From Actinomycetota bacterium (GTDB lineage: Bacteria; Actinomycetota; UBA4738; HRBIN12): a DNA stretch of 12,942 nt. The translations under genes were made by a program, and so were the position numbers. Location: positions 1-12,942 of the forward strand of contig VAYF01000169.1 of NCBI GenBank assembly GCA_005883885.1. Direction: 5' to 3'. A model generated the notes under the pieces. The model did not search any database and was not told where the DNA came from. It saw only the letters and a list, made by a program, of their open reading frames with translations. The number at the start of each line of letters is the position of its first letter. The stretch's first letter is position 1. Shown here piece after piece: positions 1 to 7,080 of the stretch.

Positions 1-1692
1 GCCCGCGTCGCGGAGCCCCGGGACGTTCATGTACACCTCGCTCGGCCACACGTCCTGCACCACCGAGGTCGGACCGGCTCCGAACGCCTCTTCGATCGAG
101 CGCGACAGTTGGATCGGATCGAGCCGCACGCCGTTCACCGCATCGGGCAGGGGACACTGGCCGTGATCCGCGGTGACGATCAGGAGGTACTCGCCCGGGT
201 ACCGCGCCTCGAGCTCCTCCACCAGCCGCCCGAGCTGCTCATCGACGGTTCGCAGCATCAGGCCCTCCCAGTCGGAGTACATGTTGTACACGTGCCCCGT
301 GTAATCGGGCGACTTGTACGTCGTGTAGAGGAGCGACGGACCTCCCGCCCCGATCGGCTCGGAATCGAGCGTCGCGACGAGCAGATCGTGCTGGTATTGC
401 ACGACCGGCGGGCTACAGCAGGGCGATCGACCCCCGCTCGGGTCGAACTGCCGGTCCCATCCAGATGAGGTGAGGGTCGCTTCCTCCGCTGCGAAGTCCG
501 TCTGATGCGCCTCGAAGACATCGAGTCCGGGAGTGGTAGCGGGGAGCCTGAAGAGGGCCGGGTTGTGCGGGGCCCAGCTCCCCGTCCCCTCGTTCCAGTA
601 CACGCCGACGGGCTTCTGGTCCGCCCCTCGGTTGGGCCCGCCGAAGCCGATCATGCCCATGTGCCACACCTGGTAGCCCACTTCACCGACCCACACCCGG
701 TTCCCGCTCGCGTCGGAGTACAGGTCGGCGAGCGTGGGCACGAGGATGTCGGACGGATCGGCGTTGCCCGGTTCCCGGTACGTCTTCCTCGAGCCGCTCG
801 CGTCGGCCCGGATGTTGTGGCCGGTGATCCCGTGCGTCGTCGGGAAGGTCCCGGTGCCGATCGTCGCGTGCGCACATGCGGTGATCGAGGGGAACGAGCC
901 GGTCAGTGCGTTGCGGTAGGTGGCGCCTTCGCCCATCAGCCTCTTCAGGTGCGGCCACTTGTTGGGCCAGTGCCGAAGGACGTTCCACCCCCCGCCGTCG
1001 AAGACGTAGGTGACTACGATCTTCGGGGTGCGTCCGGTGACGGAGAGACCCGGGAGCATGCGGCCGGCACGCCCGCCGGGCCAGCCGTCGAACCCGATCA
1101 GCCCGGCGGTCGTCGGCGCGAGGTCTGCGAGCGAGACCCGCTCGGCGGAGTCGGACCGCCGCACGATGCCGGGGCCGTACACGACGAGCGGGATCCGCTC
1201 GAGATACATCCAGACCGAGGCGTGGCTCGTCCGAGGATCCTGGGGAACGAGCGAGAGCGACTCTGCCGCGTAGTTCGCGCTGTTGAACGGGGAAACCAGC
1301 AATTGGAGGTCGCCCGAGCGTCCTGGGTGGTACGCCCGACGGACGAGTTCCATGTACTCGGCGCCCAGATCCCTCGCGGCTGCCTCCTGGACCGCGCCGG
1401 GATCCGGACGAGCAAGCGTGGTCGCGACACGGCCGAGCGCGGCGCCACCGGCCACCCACGCGAGCCCACCGAGCCCCGTCCACACCAGGAACCGGCGACG
1501 GGACGGGTCATGGTCGCCACCGAGGTACCCTCGCCCGGCCGCCCACCGGATCAGCAGCAGCCCGATGATCCACGTGGTGACCCCGGCAACGATCCCGGTG
1601 ATGAGACTTCCGAGCGCGACCACGACGGCGGCGACGGCTCCCCCCACCAGGGCGAAGGCGAGGAGCGAACGAGGGAACGTGCGCGTAGCCAC
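1..1692 (-). CDS. Alkaline phosphatase superfamily protein (type I phosphodiesterase/nucleotide pyrophosphatase-like), membrane-anchored, 3' end missing
   Basis: The frame stays open for 564 codons from a GTG at 1692 to the window edge, so the C-terminus is missing. Two hydrophobic segments (about residues 9-28 and 33-50) precede a twin-arginine-like motif SRRRFL at 64-69, itself followed by a third hydrophobic stretch (70-88). The catalytic part is therefore probably outside the membrane. Superfamily metal and nucleophile motifs are visible in order: Asp232 (VFDGGGWN), Thr271 in FPSITACAHATIGTG (aligns with the NPP nucleophile Thr), Asp463 and His467 (DYTGH), Asp509-His510 (TADHGQ). Residues 155-200 (SHASVW, IPLVVYGPGI, VSLADLAPTTAGLIGF) match what normally ends this fold, yet here they precede the nucleophile. 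Likely activity is phosphomonoester or phosphodiester hydrolysis; the substrate is unknown. The gene lies 69 bp downstream of the GcvT-like gene, possibly co-transcribed. No clear Shine-Dalgarno precedes the GTG. An in-frame TGA lies 12 codons upstream, with only CTG codons as alternatives between, so the start is moderately sure. Confidence 0.85.
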   Translation of the reverse strand, partial: MATRTFPRSLLAFALVGGAVAAVVVALGSLITGIVAGVTTWIIGLLLIRWAAGRGYLGGDHDPSRRRFLVWTGLGGLAWVAGGAALGRVATTLARPDPGAVQEAAARDLGAEYMELVRRAYHPGRSGDLQLLVSPFNSANYAAESLSLVPQDPRTSHASVWMYLERIPLVVYGPGIVRRSDSAERVSLADLAPTTAGLIGFDGWPGGRAGRMLPGLSVTGRTPKIVVTYVFDGGGWNVLRHWPNKWPHLKRLMGEGATYRNALTGSFPSITACAHATIGTGTFPTTHGITGHNIRADASGSRKTYREPGNADPSDILVPTLADLYSDASGNRVWVGEVGYQVWHMGMIGFGGPNRGADQKPVGVYWNEGTGSWAPHNPALFRLPATTPGLDVFEAHQTDFAAEEATLTSSGWDRQFDPSGGRSPCCSPPVVQYQHDLLVATLDSEPIGAGGPSLLYTTYKSPDYTGHVYNMYSDWEGLMLRTVDEQLGRLVEELEARYPGEYLLIVTADHGQCPLPDAVNGVRLDPIQLSRSIEEAFGAGPTSVVQDVWPSEVYMNVPGLRDAG

Positions 1693-1761
1693 GGACAGGT
1701 ATGGTGGCAGAAGACCACGGCAAGGTCAGCGCCGGAGAGGTTGGGTTCCCGTGACGACCGC

Positions 1762-2955
1762 TCAGGTGCGTTTGCGCTGGAGATCGAGGAACGGCAACGG
1801 GACCACGGTCGCGGCGACGTTGCCCCGCTCGCCTTCAACGCTGTATTCCACCGAGACACGGGAGCCCGGCTTCTCGAAGGCCTTGTCGAGGGAACCGAGG
1901 CCAACCATCTTCTTGATCGTCGTTCCCCACGTGATCGACGTCGCGCGTCCAACCTGCCGACCTTCCCGGTAGACCGGGACGGGTGATCGATCGACGAACG
2001 GCGAGATCATCGGTGCGAGGCCGTGCTTCGCGAACATCCCCTCGATCCCGGCCCAGTCCAGCTCCAACCCGACCAGGCGCCTCGCGGGACCCCCGGCGGC
2101 CCGCTCGGCCAGGAGCGCCCGCTTCCCCGTGAACGCGGCGGTTTTCCCGAACTCGACGAGACGACCCAGACCGATCTCGAACGGGGAGTAGGTCTGTTCC
2201 GGGCTGATCGCATGACGCGCGCTGGTGTATTCGGCATCGATCAGGATCAATCCGGCTTCCACCCGGGCGACGTCGAGCGCTCGGATCCCGGCGGGGAAGA
2301 TCCCGAACGCCTCGCCCGCCTCGAACACGCGGTCCCAGACGGCGATCGCGCCCGCGACCGGGATCCAGAGCTCGTACCCGCGGTCGCCGGTGTAGCCCGT
2401 GCGGGTCACGCTGACGTCCACATCGGCGATCGAGGTCCGTCGGTGCCGGAAGTAACGGAGGTCGGTCCAGTCCTCGCCGGTCGCCGATTCGAGAACCTCC
2501 CGGCTCAACCGTCCTTGCAGCGCGAGGGCTGCGAGATCCTCGGTGACATCCGAGACGCCCACGTCCAGCGTGGTCGCGTTCATCAGGAACCAGCGGTAGC
2601 ACGGGTCCGCCGACGTGATGCGGTACACGTCGGCCTCGAGCCGGGTGACGGTGCCGTCGTCGAGCACCTTCCCGTCCTCGTCGCACCACGGCGTGTAGAA
2701 GACCTGGTCGATCTGGAGCTTCGAGACGTCACGGGTGAAGATCCGGTCGAGGAGCCGGGCGGCGTCCGGACCCTCGACGACGTACTTGTAGAGCGGGCTG
2801 GTGTCGATCACGGCGGCGGCCTCACGGATCGCGCTGTACTCGATGTCGTGGAAGTCGGCGTATACCTGGGCGGCGAGATACCCGGCCCATTCTCCCCAGA
2901 CCTCATGGCGGTTCAGCTCCCGCTGCCGCTCGTAGAAGGCGGTCCCGACCGACAC
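1762..2955 (-). CDS. GcvT-like aminomethyltransferase / THF-dependent demethylase family protein
   Basis: This 397-residue protein belongs to the glycine cleavage T-protein family, whose members transfer a one-carbon unit from an amino-, O- or S-methyl-type donor to tetrahydrofolate. The N-terminal folate-binding domain shows IDTSPLYKYVVEGPDAARLL (51-70) and CDEDGKVLDDGTVTRL (91-106); Asp99-Asp100 correspond to the conserved acidic pair that contacts folate and substrate. VTRTGYTGDRGYELWIP follows mid-protein. The C-terminal barrel (GcvT_C-like) ends with VPVYREGRQVGRATSITWG and AATVVPLPFLD. True GcvT proteins are around 365 residues, and no gcvH or gcvP is nearby, so a specialised demethylase or the one-carbon partner of an amine oxidase is more likely than glycine cleavage. 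GTG at 2955 was chosen because a strong GAGGAGGG lies 6 nt upstream; the in-frame ATG at 3075 would add 40 Arg-rich residues unlike the family. It is divergent from the COG1233 oxidoreductase genes. The substrate is not readable from sequence. Confidence 0.88.
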   Translation of the reverse strand: MSVGTAFYERQRELNRHEVWGEWAGYLAAQVYADFHDIEYSAIREAAAVIDTSPLYKYVVEGPDAARLLDRIFTRDVSKLQIDQVFYTPWCDEDGKVLDDGTVTRLEADVYRITSADPCYRWFLMNATTLDVGVSDVTEDLAALALQGRLSREVLESATGEDWTDLRYFRHRRTSIADVDVSVTRTGYTGDRGYELWIPVAGAIAVWDRVFEAGEAFGIFPAGIRALDVARVEAGLILIDAEYTSARHAISPEQTYSPFEIGLGRLVEFGKTAAFTGKRALLAERAAGGPARRLVGLELDWAGIEGMFAKHGLAPMISPFVDRSPVPVYREGRQVGRATSITWGTTIKKMVGLGSLDKAFEKPGSRVSVEYSVEGERGNVAATVVPLPFLDLQRKRT

Positions 2956-2961
2956 CAGCGA

Positions 2962-2969
2962 CCCTCCTC
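2962..2969 (-). promoter_or_regulatory. Ribosome binding site deciding the GcvT-like start
   Basis: On the minus strand GAGGAGGG lies 6 nt before GTG at 2955. It is the best Shine-Dalgarno match seen in the window and supports that start over the upstream ATG at 3075. Confidence 0.75.
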
Positions 2970-3022
2970 GGATGTGTTCGCGCGAGAGCCTACGCGAGCG
3001 TGTGTGGAGCCGTTCCCGGCCG

Positions 3023-3039
3023 CTTGACCTGCAGTCAAG
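3023..3039. promoter_or_regulatory. Operator-like inverted repeat CTTGAC-N5-GTCAAG
   Basis: A perfect 6-bp inverted repeat with a 5-nt centre (CTTGAC CTGCA GTCAAG) sits in the divergent intergenic region, about 70 nt from the left start and 104 nt from the right start. Its AT content is higher than the surroundings. Size and symmetry fit a dimeric helix-turn-helix regulator site (GntR, TetR or similar). No regulator gene is in the window, so the binder is unknown. Confidence 0.4.
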
Positions 3040-3128
3040 GCCCCGTTGGTGCGGCATGGAGGCCGCGGCTAGCATGAGCGCACGAGCGCGAGCGCGCCCA
3101 CGCCGGCGGCCGTGCGCCTCCGGTCACC

Positions 3129-3136
3129 GGAGGGGG
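3129..3136 (+). promoter_or_regulatory. Ribosome binding site for the first COG1233 oxidoreductase
   Basis: GGAGGGGG ends 6 nt before ATG 3143 and selects this start over an in-frame ATG at 3074. A small hairpin-forming sequence CCGGT-C-ACCGG (3120-3130) overlaps its first bases. Confidence 0.65.
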
Positions 3137-3142
3137 ATCCGA

Positions 3143-4744
3143 ATGGCGAAGCGGTACGACGCGGTCGTGATCGGCGGCGGCCACAACGGGCTGGTGAACG
3201 CGGCCTACCTCGCCCGAGCCGGGCTCAAGGTCCTGGTGCTCGAGCGTCGTCACCTCCTCGGCGGCGCGACCCTCACCGAGGAGATCGTCCCCGGGTTCCG
3301 CTTCTCGGTGTTCTCCTACGTCGTGTCGTTGCTGCGGCCCGAGATCATCCGCGAGCTCCAGCTTCCGAAACACGGATTGGAGATCCTGCCGCTGGACGGG
3401 ACGATCACGCCGCTCGACGACGACTACCTCTGGCGCGTGAACGATCACGGAGCGACCGTCCGCGAGCTGCGCCGTTGGTCGCTCAACGACGCCGAGGCCT
3501 ACGAGGAGTACGGCCCCCTGATGGCGGAGATGGGCCGGTTCATCAAGCCGATCCTGTCCGTCCCGCCGCCCGACCCGGGCAGGCTCTCGCCCGGGGAGTG
3601 GATGCCGCTGACGCCGCTCGCGAAGCGGTTCCGGAACCTTCCCAAGCGGCTGCAGACCACGTTCATCCAGTTGATGACGATGTCGGCGGCCGACTTCCTC
3701 GATCAGTGGTTCGAGACCGAACCGTTGAAGGCGACGATGAGTGCGAGCGGGATCATCGGGACGTTCCAGGGACCGCGTTCGCCTGGCACCGCCTACGTCC
3801 TGCTGCACCACTACATGGGCGAGATCGACGGGGCCTTCCGCGCCTGGGGCATCCCTCGCGGCGGGACCGGCGCGATCGCGTACGCGATCGCCGGGGCCGC
3901 GTTGGCTGAGGGCGTGGAGATCCGCACGGAAGCGCCCGTCGCCCGGATCAGGACGCAAGGAGGGCGCGCGACCGGCGTGGTGTTGGATTCCGGCGAGGAG
4001 ATCGACGCGGGCGTCGTGATGTCTTCGCTCGACTCCCGCTGGACGTTCATCACGCTCCTCGACGACTCCGTGCTCGATCCTGCCTTCAAGGCCGAGGTGC
4101 TCCGCTACAAGTACCGCGGTTCATCCGGCAAGGTGAACCTCGCACTCGACGGTCTGCCCGAGCTCGCGTGCAAGCCCGGCAAAGGGGAGTGGCTCCGGGG
4201 CGCGATCTCGTTCTCTCCGAGCATCGACTACATCGAGCATGCGTACGACGACGCGAAGTACGGACAGCCCTCGGCGCGCCCCTACATCGACATGATCATC
4301 CCTACCCTGGTGGACCCCTCGATGGCGCCGCCCGGCAACCATGTCATGAGCTGCTTCATCCAGTACGCGCCGTACCACCTTGCCGACGGCGAGGTGTGGG
4401 ACGACGCCAAGAGGGAGGCGTTCGGCCAGAACGTGATCGACACGATCGAGGAGCGGTTCCCCGACATCCGTCGCCACATCGTGGGGCATCAGTTCGTCAC
4501 GCCGAAAGACATCGAGGACATCACGGGTCTTTCCGAGGGCAACATCTTCCAGGGGGAGCTCTCCTTGGAGCAGCTCTTCTTCAACCGGCCGGTCCCGGGA
4601 TGGTCCCGGTACCGCACGCCGGTGCGGGATCTGTGGATGTGCGGGTCGGCCACGCACCCGGGGGGCGGCATCATGGGCGCGCCCGGACGGATCTCGGCGC
4701 TCGAGTACCTGAAGGAGAAGCGCAAGGGCCGGAGGGCGGCTTGA
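3143..4744 (+). CDS. FAD-dependent oxidoreductase, COG1233 / PYROXD2-like (phytoene desaturase-type fold)
   Basis: This 533-residue flavoprotein begins with a Rossmann FAD-binding motif, VIGGGHNGLVNAAYLARAG (9-27), ending at Glu34 in VLVLERR, followed by GGATLTEE. The C-terminal FAD/substrate motif CGSATHPGGGIMGAPGR lies at about 500-516. This pairing is typical of the COG1233 group, which includes CrtI-type desaturases, carotenoid isomerases and human PYROXD2. No other carotenoid gene is present, and the GHNG version of the motif is typical of PYROXD2-like proteins, so carotenoid desaturation is unlikely. The physiological substrate of such proteins is generally unknown; oxidation of an amine or other small molecule fits the GcvT-like and ureohydrolase neighbours. 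No signal peptide is visible, so it is probably cytosolic. The C-terminus is Lys/Arg-rich (KEKRKGRR). Its stop overlaps the next start by one base (TGATG), indicating translational coupling with its paralogue. Confidence 0.88.
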   Translation: MAKRYDAVVIGGGHNGLVNAAYLARAGLKVLVLERRHLLGGATLTEEIVPGFRFSVFSYVVSLLRPEIIRELQLPKHGLEILPLDGTITPLDDDYLWRVNDHGATVRELRRWSLNDAEAYEEYGPLMAEMGRFIKPILSVPPPDPGRLSPGEWMPLTPLAKRFRNLPKRLQTTFIQLMTMSAADFLDQWFETEPLKATMSASGIIGTFQGPRSPGTAYVLLHHYMGEIDGAFRAWGIPRGGTGAIAYAIAGAALAEGVEIRTEAPVARIRTQGGRATGVVLDSGEEIDAGVVMSSLDSRWTFITLLDDSVLDPAFKAEVLRYKYRGSSGKVNLALDGLPELACKPGKGEWLRGAISFSPSIDYIEHAYDDAKYGQPSARPYIDMIIPTLVDPSMAPPGNHVMSCFIQYAPYHLADGEVWDDAKREAFGQNVIDTIEERFPDIRRHIVGHQFVTPKDIEDITGLSEGNIFQGELSLEQLFFNRPVPGWSRYRTPVRDLWMCGSATHPGGGIMGAPGRISALEYLKEKRKGRRAA

Positions 4745-6315
4745 TGGCGAAGACGATCGACACCGTCGTGATCGGCGCGGGCCACAACGGGCTGATCGCT
4801 GCGGCATCGCTCGCCAGAGCGGGTCGGAGGGTCGTCGTGCTCGAGCGCGCCGAACGTCCCGGCGGCATCCTCCGCGGGAGCCAGCCCGCGCCCGGCTTCC
4901 GCGCTCCCGGATTGATCCACACGGTCGGACGTCTGCGCTCCTCCGTCATGAAGGACCTCCGGCTCGAGCGTTTCGGGTACTCGACGGTCGCCCCCGCGGT
5001 GCGGATGCATGCGCCGATCCCCGACGGCTCCGCGACCACGTTCTGGGCCGACGCCGCGAGGACCGCCGAGGAGCTCCGTCCGCGCAGCGTTCGCGACGCC
5101 GAAGCCTTCGTGGGATTCGACCAGAGGATGCGCGCGATCGCGAGCTTCCTCGCGTACGTGCAGGTGGCCATCCCTCCGGACCCGAGGTCGCCCTCGCTCG
5201 CCGACGCGATCATGGGCCTGCGGCTGGGCAAGGCCTTCCGCGACCTGGGCGCGAAGACCGGCCGGGAGGCGATCCGGGCGCTGCCGATGGCCGTGGCTGA
5301 TCTCGTCCAGGAGGTCTTCGAGCTCGAGTCGGTCAGGGGACCGCTCTGTACCCGCGGGGTCCTGTATACGGCGATGGGGGCCTGGGCGACCGGGACCGCG
5401 CAGGTGCTGCTGAACGACTCGGCCGGCACGGATGGCGGCGCCGCCGGGACGGCCGTCTTCGCGCGCGGCGGGACCGACGCGCTCGCGGATGCGCTCGAGG
5501 CGGCGGCGACGGCACGTGGTGTGCAGCTCCGGACCCAGCACGACGTCGTCGCGATCCGCACGCGAGGAGACCGCGTGCAAGGCGTCACCCTGGCTGACGG
5601 CGCCGAGGTGGACGTTCCGCTGGTGGTCTCGACAGCGGACCCCAAACGCACGATGCGCTTGCTCGACCCAGCCGAGGTCGGACCCACGATGCACTGGCGC
5701 GGCGAGAACATCCGTCAGCCGGGAGCGACCGCTCGCGTGAACTTCGCGCTGGGAGACCTCCCGGCCTTCCACGGCGGCGACCCCGAACGCCTGGCCGGTC
5801 GGATCGTGATCGGGCCCTCGATCGACGACGTCGAACGCGCGATGGATGCGGTGAAGTACGGCCGCGTGAGCGAGGAGCCTGTCCTGGAAGCGACGATCCC
5901 CTCCCTGACGGACCCGTCGCTCGCTCCCGAAGGCAAACACGTGATGAGCGTGGTGTTCCAGGCCGCGCCCCTCCGCCTCCGGGGCGGCGACTGGGCCGAC
6001 GAACGCGAGCATGTTGGTGAGATCGCGATCAAGACCCTCGAGCGGTACGCGCCGGGATTCGGCGAGCTCGTCGAGGCGTGCGAGGTCGTGACGCCGCTCG
6101 ACATGGAAGAGCGCTACGCGCTGACAGGCGGGCACCTCTATCATGCCGAGCTCGGTCTCGATCAGTTCTTCGCGTGGCGCCCCATGCTCGGCGAGGCTCG
6201 CTACCGCTTCCTGTTCGATGGCCTCTATCTGGCCGGCTCCGGCGCGCATCCGGGCGGTGGCATCACGGGCGGTCCCGGGACCAACGCCGTGCGGAAGATC
6301 CTGAAGGACCTGTAG
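4744..6315 (+). CDS. FAD-dependent oxidoreductase, COG1233 / PYROXD2-like, second tandem paralogue
   Basis: This 523-residue paralogue of the upstream gene has the same architecture: VIGAGHNGLIAAASLARAG (9-27), Glu34 in VVLERAERPGG, and the C-terminal AGSGAHPGGGITGGPGTNA (about 497-515). The body diverges clearly, so the pair is an old duplication rather than a recent copy. Both keep a matching block at the same place (FSPSIDYIEHAYDDAKYG in the first, GPSIDDVERAMDAVKYG here). A GGAGGG 7 nt upstream, inside the previous gene's end, supports ATG 4744. The tight coupling suggests that the two proteins form a heteromer or catalyse successive steps; this is inference. The stop TAG at 6313 is followed by a 30-bp gap to the S51-like gene. 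A CrtI-type desaturase role cannot be excluded but has no support from the context. Confidence 0.87.
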   Translation: MAKTIDTVVIGAGHNGLIAAASLARAGRRVVVLERAERPGGILRGSQPAPGFRAPGLIHTVGRLRSSVMKDLRLERFGYSTVAPAVRMHAPIPDGSATTFWADAARTAEELRPRSVRDAEAFVGFDQRMRAIASFLAYVQVAIPPDPRSPSLADAIMGLRLGKAFRDLGAKTGREAIRALPMAVADLVQEVFELESVRGPLCTRGVLYTAMGAWATGTAQVLLNDSAGTDGGAAGTAVFARGGTDALADALEAAATARGVQLRTQHDVVAIRTRGDRVQGVTLADGAEVDVPLVVSTADPKRTMRLLDPAEVGPTMHWRGENIRQPGATARVNFALGDLPAFHGGDPERLAGRIVIGPSIDDVERAMDAVKYGRVSEEPVLEATIPSLTDPSLAPEGKHVMSVVFQAAPLRLRGGDWADEREHVGEIAIKTLERYAPGFGELVEACEVVTPLDMEERYALTGGHLYHAELGLDQFFAWRPMLGEARYRFLFDGLYLAGSGAHPGGGITGGPGTNAVRKILKDL

Positions 6316-6345
6316 TCGCGGCGGCCGCGCCGGCGGAAGGGGTGG

Positions 6346-7080
6346 ATGATCATCGGACCGCTCGCGCTCGTCGGCGGCGATGAGCTGCACCCGGGCAATG
6401 AACCCCAGGACCGGCTCCTCATCCAGGCTGCGGGACGTGAGCCCGCCTTCGTCGTCACGACGGCGGCGGCTCGCCAGCATCCCGAGCGGGCGGCCGAGAA
6501 CGCCCGACGATGGTTCGGCGCGCTCGGCCTGGCGATCGAAGAGCTGCCGTTGACCACGCGTGCACGCGCTCGTTCACCCGAGCTCGCAGCGCGCGCCCGA
6601 GCCGGCCGCTTCTTCTACCTCGTCGGCGGGGACCCGGGCCTCGTCCCGAAGGTGCTCGCCGGGACCGCGTCCTGGGACGCGATCGTGGAGGCATGGCGCG
6701 ACGGCGCCGCGCTGGCGGGATCCTCGGCGGGCGCGATGGCCTTCGGTGCCTGGACGTTGATCCGTGATCGGATGCCCGGGGACGAACGTCGCCGGTACCG
6801 TCCCGCGCTGGGCGTCGTTCCGGGCGTCGCGGTGGTGCCCCACTTCGACACGTTCGGGCATCGCTGGGTCGGTCCGTCGCTCGACGCCGCGCCCGATGAC
6901 GACGTGATCCTGCTCGGACTCGACGAGCGGACCGCGGCCATGTTCGTCGACGACGGTTGGTGGGTCGAAGGCGCCGGGTTCGTTTCGGTGATCACCCGGG
7001 CGCGGCGGGATACGTTCGGTTCCGGGGAGCAGATCCGTGGCCTTCCTCATCCTGGCATGTGGGAAGCTGACCCGCCATGA
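6346..7080 (+). CDS. Peptidase S51-like protein (dipeptidase E / cyanophycinase family)
   Basis: This 244-residue protein has the type 1 glutamine-amidotransferase-like fold of peptidase S51. The core motif FFYLVGGDPGLVPKVL (89-104) is followed by the nucleophile elbow LAGSSAGAMAFG (123-134) with probable catalytic Ser127; the family consensus is G-x-S-A-G-A. PHFDTFGHRW (165-174) supplies a His at 166, and GLDERTAAMF (191-200) holds Glu194 where related enzymes carry a catalytic or structural acid. Family members cleave Asp-X dipeptides (PepE) or the Asp-Arg polymer cyanophycin. No signal peptide or membrane segment is seen. A GGAAGGGG upstream supports ATG 6346. Its stop overlaps the agmatinase-family start as ATGA. 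A link from beta-Asp-Arg hydrolysis to arginine and guanidino metabolism is tempting, but no cyanophycin synthetase is present. Family call is firm, substrate open. Confidence 0.8.
   Translation: MIIGPLALVGGDELHPGNEPQDRLLIQAAGREPAFVVTTAAARQHPERAAENARRWFGALGLAIEELPLTTRARARSPELAARARAGRFFYLVGGDPGLVPKVLAGTASWDAIVEAWRDGAALAGSSAGAMAFGAWTLIRDRMPGDERRRYRPALGVVPGVAVVPHFDTFGHRWVGPSLDAAPDDDVILLGLDERTAAMFVDDGWWVEGAGFVSVITRARRDTFGSGEQIRGLPHPGMWEADPP

Larger units (their letters stand above)
2956..3142. promoter_or_regulatory. Divergent intergenic region between the GcvT-like gene and the first COG1233 oxidoreductase
   Basis: This is the only divergent, non-coding stretch of any size in the window (187 bp), and must hold the promoters for both directions unless they lie inside genes. 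TTGACC (+ strand, 3024-3029) and TTGACT (- strand, 3038-3033) both resemble -35 boxes but lack convincing -10 partners at 16-18 nt. Weak -10-like hexamers are TAGGCT on the minus strand (2992-2987) and TAGCAT on the plus strand (3070-3075). No promoter can be assigned firmly by eye. Confidence 0.45.

Noticed and set aside
1693..1761. Possible terminator or promoter in the 69-bp gap between the GcvT-like and phosphatase-like genes
   Set aside because: Only a 4-bp stem (GTGG/CCAC) without a T-run is seen, and no convincing -35/-10 pair, so nothing was annotated.
505..1986. Long plus-strand open frame (493 codons) across the left end
   Set aside because: It is rich in Arg, Pro and Gly with no family features, and lies antisense to the phosphatase-superfamily gene and the end of the GcvT-like gene, both of which have clear motifs. 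High GC makes such shadows common.
3074..3142. Upstream in-frame ATG (3074) as start of the first COG1233 protein, overlapping a TAGCAT hexamer
   Set aside because: It would add 23 Arg/Pro-rich residues before the FAD motif, whereas ATG 3143 has a strong ribosome binding site and puts the motif at the usual distance from the N-terminus.
3872..3891. 20-bp perfect palindrome containing two GCGATCGC octamers in the first COG1233 gene
   Set aside because: It arises directly from the codons for Ala-Ile-Ala-Tyr-Ala-Ile-Ala with GCG/ATC usage. No loop, no conserved context and no family of copies was noticed.
4489..6480. 663-codon minus-strand open frame opposite the second COG1233 gene
   Set aside because: Low-complexity, Arg/His/Asp-rich shadow; the plus strand carries complete FAD motifs over the same bases.
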